From Arthrobacter sp. V1I7 (GTDB lineage Bacteria > Actinomycetota > Actinomycetes > Actinomycetales > Micrococcaceae): DNA of 64,000 nt. Below are positions 17,701-24,238 of the stretch, in pieces. A program made the position numbers and the translations under genes. Below the pieces are notes generated by a model, which was not told where the DNA came from, did not search any database, and saw nothing but the letters and a program-made list of their open reading frames with translations. Each line of letters starts with the position of its first letter. Position 1 is the stretch's first letter. The DNA is taken from positions 2,170,001-2,234,000 of the forward strand of contig NZ_JAUSYS010000001.1 of the NCBI RefSeq assembly GCF_030817015.1, written 5' to 3'.

Positions 17701-18347
17701 ACTCGGGCAGAGGCAGGTTGTGGCTCAGGGGCCAGCGGCGTCACGGGCTTGTCCACGGCCTTCGACTGGTCCGGCGCTGCCGCTGTTTTGTCCGCAATGT
17801 CCTTCGCGGAGGCCGCCTTTCCGTCGGTGACCTTGCCGGCCACCTGGTTCTTGACCGACTCCGCTTTCCCCGAGTTGCCGAATTCCTCCGCCTCTTCGAG
17901 GGTCTTGGGGGCCTGGGCCGCGATTGCCGCTTTCACTGCGGCAATGAAACCGGCCTTGTCGAAGCCGGCAGGTTTAGCCCCGGCCATCGTTGCGGCCTGG
18001 GCTTCCTTGGCCTGAGCTTCCTTGTCCCCCGCAGGGGGCACCGCCGCATTCTTGACCTTTTCGACTTCGGCCCGGGGCGACGGATGCCCACGCAGTGCCC
18101 TGCCCTGCGAAGCGACCTTCGTGGTGACGGCAAGAAAGCGCGGATCGCTGCTGGGTGCCAGGCCTGTGGGCTTGGCCGGGCCAGGGCTCTCGGCCAGCCG
18201 TTGAACGTAAGCCGCAACGGCGGCGTTACCGGCGCTGCGCTGCATCACCTGGAGCATGGCCGGCGACCCACGTGCCTGGCGCGCGGCGGCGGGCCCGGCG
18301 CGTTGCGCCGGGACCTTCCCCGGTCCGCCCTGAAAGGTCGTCGCCAT
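14772..18347 (-). CDS. 1,191-residue helical CIS protein: candidate effector or tape measure with nuclease-like C-terminus
   Basis: The N-terminus (MLQVMQRSAGNAAVAAYVQR) matches the motif LLALQRAVGNSGV in the adjacent DUF4157 protein. Next come Ala/Lys-rich helices (to about 330), a long charged coiled coil (about 330-560), amphipathic or hydrophobic helices (about 580-800) and a strongly basic repeat (KGKVEAGKKWI units near 860-890). The last 260 residues form a separate domain with WSEHVIPRYL near residue 1047 and RIKDHGAGD near 1090. The EHVIPR element resembles the histidine centre of HNH/LHH-type nuclease toxins, by eye only. The helical body would also suit a tape measure, and no other such gene was found. 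It begins 18 bases after the DUF4157 gene. ATG 18347 has GGGAG upstream. Confidence 0.75.
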   Translation of the reverse strand: MATTFQGGPGKVPAQRAGPAAARQARGSPAMLQVMQRSAGNAAVAAYVQRLAESPGPAKPTGLAPSSDPRFLAVTTKVASQGRALRGHPSPRAEVEKVKNAAVPPAGDKEAQAKEAQAATMAGAKPAGFDKAGFIAAVKAAIAAQAPKTLEEAEEFGNSGKAESVKNQVAGKVTDGKAASAKDIADKTAAAPDQSKAVDKPVTPLAPEPQPASARVDAAAAMPAPAPPAQTDLSGGKRDTEAAMAEADVSEQQLANSNEPAFVGALAAKKQGEEHSGSAPAAFREKEAAQLGQAKQAAQGAGASGLAGMLSAKKGALGKAAAGKGAAKANDETERAKVAGEVKAIFDATKNDVTAILGSLDGAVNQQFSEGEKIVRAAFTADVKKRMADYKNRRYSGLEGGLLWAKDKIFNLPKEADQEYVAARLKYESDMAALIGRVADTIGIKLTEAKDRIAKGRTDIKAYVDSKPKNLQKVAQAAASQFADQFAQLESDVDAKKDALVEDLAAKYVESKTAVDAEITAMQDENKGLWDEAKDAVGGAIKTVLQLKDMLLTVLARAASAVGKIIKDPIGFLGNFVNAVKGGIVQFGQNIVEHLKKGLQGWLLGALAEGGLELPGKFDLKGIVQLLMSIFGMTWAHIRARIVAKIGEPVMGKLEKGFEVIRILVTEGIGGLWKWVLEKVGDIKEMIMGKIKEMVSIEIVKAGIVWLISLLNPASAFVKACKMIYDVVMFFVEKADQIKAFVDSILDSVESIAAGGVGAVAGYIEKTLAKMLPVIIGFLASLLGLGGISGKIQKILETVKKPVNAVVDWVVGKAVKFGKGILKKIANSKLGKKVRAGVAKAKAKVKQAKEYGKKKLQQGKAWVKGKVEAGKKWIKGKVEAGKKWIKGKVEKGKKLASETGAKAGEFVEKMKKKLLAIVFKKNFTAAGEKHSVFTEKGRPEQLWVASERKLVSALRQPDIKELIVKYGNLVKSFQTRIASLPANASKPVVDQLAKDMPLEATLIIGRIVVLVAKEFNQERAPAQLGNVALHSSQPDPRPGKGRLRKTWSEHVIPRYLVTKFFMMLGKKGITDSEYNKMTTVLTYKTASRIKDHGAGDLQMLAVLRNNLPEGGRGIKNTPEQIADINQSWDILSANALGRSVAAVAGDYRMFKDVRKVDDEDEPPAPDQGRIQSAAAAQKAEILALASKRGII
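15691..15756 (-). repeat. Two perfect 33-base tandem repeats in the 1,191-residue protein gene
   Basis: Positions 15691-15723 and 15724-15756 are identical 33-base units, each encoding 11 residues (GKVEAGKKWIK register); degenerate copies flank them (KAWVKGK, GKVEKGKK). The encoded stretch is amphipathic and basic, with a tryptophan each turn of the repeat, as in membrane-surface helices. Confidence 0.85.
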
Positions 18348-18365
18348 GGACCGCTCCCGCCGGGA

Positions 18366-19145
18366 TCAGCCCGGCTCTTCCTCTTCCGCCTCGTCCCGCT
18401 GCACGGCCTGCCCGTCGACGAAGGTCCCCTGGGCAGTTTCTTCCTGTTCCTCCTCCTCGCGTTGGACAGCGGCGCCCGCAACAAAACTCCCCTGCGCAGT
18501 GTCCTCGTCAGCATCGCGCTGGACGACGGCGGACCCCGCCTCGATCCGCTGCGCCACCGCCGGAGCGGCGGGCCCGGACATGGCCCGCTCCGCCGTCGCG
18601 GCTGCCTCGCGTTCGAAACGGTCGGAGGGATCGCTGACCCGAACGCCGGTGCCTGTCGCTGTCCCGTCCACCGGGCCGCTCCGCTGCTGGACCACATGCG
18701 TGAGTTCGTGGGCGAGCATCGTCCGGCCGCCGTCCGAGCCGGGTTCGTATTTGTCCCGCTGGAACACGATATTGGAGCCGACCGTGTAGGCGTGGGCGTT
18801 CACGGAGGACGCAGAATTGTGCGCCGCTTCCCCGGTATGCACGCGGACGTCGGAGAAGCTGTGGCCCAGGCGGCCTTCCATGTCGGCGCGCACCGGCTCC
18901 TCCAGCGGCTGACCGCCTCCGGAAGAGACGACGTCGAGCACCGGGGACCGCTCCTCTTCCGCCAGCCCGCGGACGCCGCTGTTGCCGACGGCGCGCTGCA
19001 GCGCCAGCAGGCCACGGGATCCGACGACGTCGGACCGGCCGGCGGCCGCCGCCCGGTACAGCGTCGCCGGGTCCGTGCTTTCCGTCCGGACCGGTTTGGT
19101 CCGCAGGCCGTCGACGTCGGACTGGTCGTGGTCATGACTGTGCAT
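18366..19145 (-). CDS. DUF4157 (eCIS core domain) protein with HELTH zinc-protease-like motif
   Basis: 259 residues. Residues about 45-60 hold LLALQRAVGNSGV. Residues 80-160 are the DUF4157 domain (PLEEPVRADMEGRLGHSFSD, VRVHTGEAAHNSASSVNAHA, MLAHELTHVVQQRSG), with HELTH at 146-150 as the predicted zinc/catalytic motif. The C-terminus is acidic with repeated VQR units (VVQRDAD, AVQREEEE, AVQRDEAEEEE). DUF4157 is a known marker of extracellular CIS loci and often heads toxins or sits next to them; its role in loading or processing cargo is suspected, not proven. It lies directly before the large effector or tape-measure candidate. ATG 19145 has AAGGGG upstream. Confidence 0.92.
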   Translation of the reverse strand: MHSHDHDQSDVDGLRTKPVRTESTDPATLYRAAAAGRSDVVGSRGLLALQRAVGNSGVRGLAEEERSPVLDVVSSGGGQPLEEPVRADMEGRLGHSFSDVRVHTGEAAHNSASSVNAHAYTVGSNIVFQRDKYEPGSDGGRTMLAHELTHVVQQRSGPVDGTATGTGVRVSDPSDRFEREAAATAERAMSGPAAPAVAQRIEAGSAVVQRDADEDTAQGSFVAGAAVQREEEEQEETAQGTFVDGQAVQRDEAEEEEPG

Positions 19146-19284
19146 GGCGCACCCCTTTCATCAGAGCTACACCGACGATGCGCCCGGCAGTGACGGCCCA
19201 CAAGCGCCGCTACGGCGTACGAACGGGCAGCTGCTCCTGCCCGAAGGTGCAGGCGCCACGGCTCAGCCGTGATTCAGCCGCGGC

Positions 19285-21369
19285 TCAGGTGCCCGATCGG
19301 CGCGACGCCGCCAGCATCCCCCAGTAGGGGCCGAATTCGCTCTCCAGCGTCAGCCGTCCCAGCTTGCGGTACTCCCGCTGCACGGCGGTGACGAGGTGCT
19401 TCATAGTGACCGTCCCGCCGTCGTCTGCTGCCAGATACGCTGCGGTCACCGCGGCGGAACGGATGGCCCCACCGGCCAGCTCGAAGGCCAGCCCGAGGAA
19501 GGCCAGGTCGATCCCTTCTTCCCGTTCTAGGGTCCGCCCGAGGCAGCGGTCCCACAGCACGCGGCGGTGCGCCGCGTCAGGCAGCGGGAAGTCCACGACG
19601 ACGTCCAGCCGGCGGGTGAAGGCCTCGTCGATGTTCGCGCGCAGGTTCGTCGCCAGGACGGCCAGTCCGTCAAAGGTCTCCATCCGCTGCAACAGGTAGG
19701 CGCTTTCAATGTTGGCGTAGCGGTCGTGGGCGTCCTTGACCTCGGAGCGGCGCCCGAAGACGGCGTCTGCTTCGTCGAAGAGCAGAACCCCGTTGACCCC
19801 CGCAGCAGCTGTAAAGATCCGCTCCAGGTTCTTTTCCGTCTCCCCCACGTATTTGTCGACGACGGTGGCCAGGTCCACGACGTACAGATCCAGTCCCAGG
19901 TCCCGGGCCACGACCTCTGCAGACATCGTCTTGCCGGTCCCCGAATCCCCGGCGAAGAGCGCCGCCACCCCGTGCCCGCGGCCGGCTCCCGGCCGCATGG
20001 CCCAGTCGCCGAGGACACGCTCGCGGTGCTTTGCCCGTAACGCCACTTCCTGCAGGGCCAGCAGCACGGCGTCGGGAAGGACCAGGTCATCCCAGCCGAC
20101 TACCGGTTCCACCCGCCGGGCCAGCCGGTCCAGGGCGGAGCCGTTTTCGGCCCGGGCCCCGGCCCCGAGGTGCGGGGCGGTGAGGCGGCCGTCGGCGGTC
20201 AGGGTGGCCTGGACCTGGGCGGAACCGGCAGCGCGGGCAACTTGTTCCGGACGCAGCCGGAAGGCCGAGGTGGCCGCCTCCACGTCCAACCCATTGGGCG
20301 ATCCCAGGGCGGTCCGCCACAGTGCTGATCGCTCGGCCGATGTACTGACGGGAACATCCACCAGCAGGGGCGTCCGGGTGGTCCATGCCGGATCCCACGC
20401 GGCATCGCCGACCAGCAGCACGGGGTGCGGCTCGGCGTGCAGCGCCTCCAGCACGGCCGGCCGGTCCGCCACGGCGGCGAGGGGACCCGCCACCAGTCCT
20501 GCGCCGCGCAGCCGCGCTTCCCGCACGGCGAGCTCGACGAGCTGGAGCGGTTCCCGCTCGGCGGCCAGGCGGGTCAGGTCGAGCAGCACCGCTTCATGCC
20601 CCGTGGAGCTCAGCGCCCGCGTGGCCAGCGCGCGTCCGGAACCTGTGGCAGGCTCCCTCAGATAGGCCAGCAGGACACCCGCGCCGAGTGCCCGGGCCAG
20701 CGGCGCGGCATTTCCCCAGACGACGGCGGGAGGATCGGCCAGGACGGCCTGAAGAGCCAGCTCGGGGGTGTCGTCGCCCAGGAGATGCCCGACGACGCGG
20801 TCCGGCACCCTTAACGCCCTTCCCGGCAGCGGGCGGTCCGGATCCTCGACGACCAACAGGCCGCCGGTCAGGAGCGGACCGGACAGCAGACGCGCCCTGC
20901 CGTCCGCGGCAGACAGGGGCGTGCCGCAGAGCGCCAGGCCGACGGCGACCGACGGCCGGCGCCGGGTGACGTCGTCGTTCAGGTAGCCGAAGAGCTGTTC
21001 GAAGCGCGGATCCAGGTCGGCGGCGAGCGCGACGAGCAGCAGATCGACGTCGAGAGGCGACAGGCCGAAGGTTGATGCCAGCTCCCGGAGCCGGATCCGG
21101 TGCCCCTCCTCCTGGGCCGTGTCTGCCAGCTGTTCGCACTGCAGCCGCCGGGGAGAGTTCCCGCCCGGGCCGGCTTCCTGCCACCCCTCCAAGGTTGGGG
21201 ATGGACCGCGGAGCAGGCGGTCAACGGCCTCATCGCTGAGGTAGAGTCCGCGGAACGGGTCATCAGGCTGCGGGTCCTCGGCGCGGCGCGACGCCACGAG
21301 GAGGCGGATGCGCTCCTCCACCACCCCTACGCGGGCCAGGAGGTAGGCGAGACCGGGGTCCGCGGTCAT
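19285..21369 (-). CDS. AAA+ ATPase of the CIS locus (Afp15/Cis15 type)
   Basis: 694 residues. The N-terminal 400 residues are a winged-helix/degenerate ATPase region (DPFRGLYLSDEAVDRLLRG; LSPLDVDLLLVALAADLDPR). The C-terminal AAA+ core has Walker A GDSGTGKT near residue 470, Walker B GVLLFDEADAVFG, sensor region ATNLRANID and an arginine-finger segment AFTRRLDVVVDFP. Family members are needed for CIS assembly or sheath recycling, possibly as a ClpV-like disassembly or remodelling ATPase. The ATG at 21369 is preceded by GGAGG; 42 residues of in-frame extension upstream overlap the DUF4255 gene and are excluded. A 139-base gap separates it from the DUF4157 gene, which may carry a promoter. Confidence 0.92.
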   Translation of the reverse strand: MTADPGLAYLLARVGVVEERIRLLVASRRAEDPQPDDPFRGLYLSDEAVDRLLRGPSPTLEGWQEAGPGGNSPRRLQCEQLADTAQEEGHRIRLRELASTFGLSPLDVDLLLVALAADLDPRFEQLFGYLNDDVTRRRPSVAVGLALCGTPLSAADGRARLLSGPLLTGGLLVVEDPDRPLPGRALRVPDRVVGHLLGDDTPELALQAVLADPPAVVWGNAAPLARALGAGVLLAYLREPATGSGRALATRALSSTGHEAVLLDLTRLAAEREPLQLVELAVREARLRGAGLVAGPLAAVADRPAVLEALHAEPHPVLLVGDAAWDPAWTTRTPLLVDVPVSTSAERSALWRTALGSPNGLDVEAATSAFRLRPEQVARAAGSAQVQATLTADGRLTAPHLGAGARAENGSALDRLARRVEPVVGWDDLVLPDAVLLALQEVALRAKHRERVLGDWAMRPGAGRGHGVAALFAGDSGTGKTMSAEVVARDLGLDLYVVDLATVVDKYVGETEKNLERIFTAAAGVNGVLLFDEADAVFGRRSEVKDAHDRYANIESAYLLQRMETFDGLAVLATNLRANIDEAFTRRLDVVVDFPLPDAAHRRVLWDRCLGRTLEREEGIDLAFLGLAFELAGGAIRSAAVTAAYLAADDGGTVTMKHLVTAVQREYRKLGRLTLESEFGPYWGMLAASRRSGT

Positions 21370-21388
21370 GTTTACCTCCACGGGAGAG

Positions 21389-22045
21389 TCACCTCGAGGG
21401 CCGATGGCGCGGCCCTCGGACCGACGCTGGCGGTGCGCTGTGCTGATGGCGCCCCACGTCGGCGCGACCACCCGCAAGGTCTGCCATGTCCACATGAGTG
21501 CCCTGCGACGCCGGGGGGCCGGCCGGGTAGAGGATGCCCGTGTCGACCGGGGCGATGATCACGATGTCGAGAGACGGTTTGAGCTCGCCGCCCAGCGCGG
21601 ACCACACGTCGGCAAATGCACGGTCCTCGGGCGGCGGAAGCCCTACCGTCAGCGGCACCGCAAGGCCGGTTTCCGCGAGGGGGCCGACCACAAGGTCATC
21701 GGGAAGCGCCTCGTACTTGAGGAAGCAGCGCAGCAGTTGGTCCAGCAAACGGTGCTCGTCTTCCGGTCGCTGCGTCCACGCCGTGACAAGGTACGACATC
21801 TTGAAATGGCGCGGAGCGGGCCGCCGGGCATGGACGTAGCCGTCGTCTCCGCGCTGTTCGGAAAAGCCCCGCTCCCGGCGCCTCACGTCTTCCCGGATGT
21901 CATAGAGGTACAGGTTCACCGTGGGAGCGTTGCGGCGGGCGGCCCAGTCTTTGGTAGGCGCGTCGAAGTCCACTTCCACCTCCGAGCCGCCCAGGGCCTC
22001 GTTTCGAACCAGGGTGCGCAAGGCGTCGTCGATCTGCGCTATCAC
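21389..22045 (-). CDS. DUF4255/Pvc16-N tail terminator (cap) protein
   Basis: 218 residues. The N-terminus (IAQIDDALRTLVRNEAL, DFDAPTKDWAARRNAPTVNL) and central YLYDIREDVRRRERG, PRHFKMSYLVTAWTQ, HRLLDQLLRCF are typical of the DUF4255 family, which caps the tube end distal to the baseplate (Afp16/Cis16). GTG 22045 has GGAG seven bases upstream; a TTG at 22051 is possible but lies too close to that site. The C-terminal 40 residues are Arg/Pro/His-rich and probably unstructured. It follows the LuxR gene on the same strand after about 66 bases, so both may share one transcript. Confidence 0.9.
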   Translation of the reverse strand: MIAQIDDALRTLVRNEALGGSEVEVDFDAPTKDWAARRNAPTVNLYLYDIREDVRRRERGFSEQRGDDGYVHARRPAPRHFKMSYLVTAWTQRPEDEHRLLDQLLRCFLKYEALPDDLVVGPLAETGLAVPLTVGLPPPEDRAFADVWSALGGELKPSLDIVIIAPVDTGILYPAGPPASQGTHVDMADLAGGRADVGRHQHSAPPASVRGPRHRPSR

Positions 22046-22111
22046 GGCCAATCTCCTTTCCGAGGGGTGGGCCCCTTCCGGGACCCCTTATCGGCCTGTT
22101 AGGGCAACCGC

Positions 22112-22747
22112 CTAGATCAGCCCCTCCCGCAGGGCGTAGGCGACGGCGTGGGAACGGTTACGGAGCTGGAGACGCGTGGTCACGTCATGGACGACGTTTT
22201 TCACCGTCCGCTCCGAGTACGCGAGCTGGTGCGCGATCTCGGAAGTGTCCAGCCCGTCCGCCAACAGCCTCAAGACCTCCACTTCCCGGGGTGCCAGGCC
22301 CGTGAACATGATTCCGCGCGGACCCAAAACGTGTCGCTGCAGTTTGCCGACCTGGTCCAGCAGACGGCCGAGCAAATCAGGGGGCACGCTGCCTTCACCG
22401 GAAGCGGCCGCCATGATGACCGTGACCAGGCGGTCCGGTGTCGCCTCACTGCGCCGGACTAACCCGACGACGCCGGTTTCAACTGCCTTGACCAGGTCGC
22501 CGTCGTCGAGATGGCCCGCCACGAGGACGGCGCGGGACAAACCCCGCCGCTGGACTATCCGGAGCAGCGTCAGCGCGTCGTCGTCCACCGAGTCCGTCAC
22601 GACGACGACCACCCGCGCCTGTTCGGTGTCGGCGGCCCTGACGACGCGGACTTCGGGACGCGCCCGCAGCTCGCTGGCGACACCAGCCTCGGATATCGGG
22701 TCACGGGCGTGCACCCGGACGGTTATTGGTTCCACGAATCCTCCCAT
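22112..22747 (-). CDS. LuxR-family response-regulator-like transcription factor
   Basis: 211 residues. Residues about 5-115 resemble a receiver domain (ITVRVHARDPISEAGVASEL, ARVVVVVTDSVDDDALTLL, RAVLVAGHLDDGDLVKAVE), but the acidic pocket is incomplete and no clear phospho-acceptor Asp stands at the end of strand 3, so it may be phosphorylation-independent. The C-terminal helix-turn-helix is standard (LAPREVEVLRLLADGLDTSE, IAHQLAYSERTVKNVVHDV). It is the first gene on the strand leading into the CIS operon and is divergent from the membrane-protein/PAAR pair. It is therefore the best candidate for a locus-specific regulator. The ATG at 22747 lacks a strong ribosome site; an earlier start at 22846 is possible. 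Confidence 0.85.
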   Translation of the reverse strand: MGGFVEPITVRVHARDPISEAGVASELRARPEVRVVRAADTEQARVVVVVTDSVDDDALTLLRIVQRRGLSRAVLVAGHLDDGDLVKAVETGVVGLVRRSEATPDRLVTVIMAAASGEGSVPPDLLGRLLDQVGKLQRHVLGPRGIMFTGLAPREVEVLRLLADGLDTSEIAHQLAYSERTVKNVVHDVTTRLQLRNRSHAVAYALREGLI

Positions 22748-22958
22748 CGAGAATGCGGGGCGGCTGCCATGGGTGCGGCACGGATCTGCCGTATGCCTGT
22801 TCCCCGCTGCGATGAACATAGCGGACGGTGCTCTTCGTGCAGTCAACATAAGCTCAACGGGCAACCGCGATGCCCGCAAGTCCGGCCGGCAGGGGTGCCC
22901 TGCCCGTAAGGGTCCCGGTAGCCTCGGAGTACGGACGAGCGCCGGCCGTGGTTGGACG

Positions 22959-22993
22959 CAGCGCAATTCCGCAAAGGCAGCGCAATTCCGCAA
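22959..22993. promoter_or_regulatory. 16-base direct repeat upstream of the plus-strand CIS membrane/PAAR genes
   Basis: CAGCGCAATTCCGCAA occurs at 22959-22974 and again at 22978-22993, a 19-base period, ending just before the GGAGGAG ribosome site of the gene at 23003. The intergenic region separates the LuxR regulator from the divergent gene, so the repeat is a candidate operator; it could also be a replication-slippage duplication. Confidence 0.55.
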
Positions 22994-23002
22994 GGAGGAG
23001 CC

Positions 23003-23821
23003 ATGAGCACCACTGCAACGCTGGATTCACCCCTCGTCAGCCTTGAGGCCGGTGCCGAAGCGGTCGTCCCGCTCCACATCCGCAACGACGGCGAAATCGT
23101 CGAGGAGTACAAGCTCCGGGTAGTGGGGCCGAGTGGTTCCTGGACGGAAGTGGTGCCCGGAATTGTGTCGCTCTTCCCGGGACAGAACACCACCGCGTCC
23201 GTGGAGTTCCGGCCGCCGCGGTCCTCCGAGGTCCCGGCCGGCGAGTTCCCATACGCGGTTCAGGTGCTCCCGACCGAGCATCCCGAAGAGGCGGTTGCGC
23301 CCGAGGGTGTTCTTCAGCTTCTGCCGTTCCACCAGACAACCGCTGAGCTGATGCCCCGGCAGTCCCGGGGGTGCTTCGGCGCCCAGCATCGCGTAGCCGT
23401 GGACAACTACGGTAATGTGCCCATCACAGTCACGCTCGCGGGTTCCGATCCGGGCGATCTGCTGAACATATCCTGCCGGGAGCCGACCCTGACCGTTGGT
23501 CCCGGACTCGTTGAATTTGCCCGTGTCCGGGTGCACCCGCGCAGCACGATCTGGCGCGGAATGCCTGCGATGCACTCCTTCGCGGTGGCTGCCAAACCCG
23601 TGGACGCACCTCCGGTGGTGCTGGATGGAACCCATTTGCAGGAGCCTGTCCTGCCCCGATGGATCATCAAAGCCGTCCTCATCCTCGTGCTTTTTGTGTT
23701 GATCCTGGTGGCCCTTTGGTTTGTGCTGCTCAATCCGCCAGGCGAAACCAGGTCTGCAGGGGTAGCGCGGGACCCCGTAGCCTCAGTCAGCCAGTCGTTC
23801 GCTGCTCCGGTGCGGCTGTAG
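23003..23821 (+). CDS. CIS-associated single-pass membrane protein with Ig-like domains
   Basis: 272 residues. Two beta-sandwich, NEW3/Ig-like segments are suggested by VVPLHIRNDGEIVEEYKLRV, TASVEFRPPRS and HRVAVDNYGNVPITVTLAGS. One transmembrane helix lies near residue 222-245 (AVLILVLFVLILVALWFVLL), followed by a short tail. There is no N-terminal signal peptide, so the beta domains should be cytoplasmic, anchored by a C-terminal helix. ATG 23003 has GGAGGAG at 5 bases. The PAAR-like gene starts 9 bases after its stop, which links it to the injection system; it may help dock the baseplate or spike tip at the membrane. That role is inferred from context. Confidence 0.75.
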   Translation: MSTTATLDSPLVSLEAGAEAVVPLHIRNDGEIVEEYKLRVVGPSGSWTEVVPGIVSLFPGQNTTASVEFRPPRSSEVPAGEFPYAVQVLPTEHPEEAVAPEGVLQLLPFHQTTAELMPRQSRGCFGAQHRVAVDNYGNVPITVTLAGSDPGDLLNISCREPTLTVGPGLVEFARVRVHPRSTIWRGMPAMHSFAVAAKPVDAPPVVLDGTHLQEPVLPRWIIKAVLILVLFVLILVALWFVLLNPPGETRSAGVARDPVASVSQSFAAPVRL

Positions 23822-23830
23822 GCGCCCGAG

Positions 23831-24148
23831 ATGCCGACCGGGCCTGCCCTCCGCACCGGAGACACGGCACTGTGCCCGTTGCTCGACGGCCCCAAACCGC
23901 ATGGCGGCGGGCCCGTCACGCCCGCCGCGGCCGTGGTGACGGTTCTTATCGGAGGGATGCCGGCCGCCGTCGCCAATTCCCTGCCCGGCGGCATCGTCTG
24001 CGTTTCGCCTGCACCGAACGGAATCGCCAGCGGCAGCCTTACCGTGATGATCGGCGGTTTTCCCGCCGCGAGGGTGGGCGACCTGAGCCTGCACGGGACA
24101 CCCATCGCCCCTGGCCCGGGATGCCCCACCGTCATCATCGGCGGATAA
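23831..24148 (+). CDS. PAAR-like spike tip protein (Afp10/Cis10 type)
   Basis: 105 residues, Gly/Pro/Ala-rich, with the two-fold PAAR pattern: VTVLIGGMPAAVANSLPGG then LTVMIGGFPAARVGDLSLHG and a final CPTVIIGG. PAAR proteins form the sharp cone at the end of the VgrG-like spike and may bind a metal through His/Cys; here Cys and His residues are present (GIVCV, SLHGTP, GPGCP). It is separated from the main operon and encoded on the opposite strand, directly after the membrane protein gene. No strong ribosome site is seen, so coupling to the upstream gene is likely. Confidence 0.85.
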   Translation: MPTGPALRTGDTALCPLLDGPKPHGGGPVTPAAAVVTVLIGGMPAAVANSLPGGIVCVSPAPNGIASGSLTVMIGGFPAARVGDLSLHGTPIAPGPGCPTVIIGG

Positions 24149-24238
24149 CCGATTCGTCCGGCACTTCGTCGCGCCGATATTGGCGGCGGATACGAAGCCA
24201 GCCCGGCCGTCACTCCCCCCGATGTTCCGACTGCTGAC

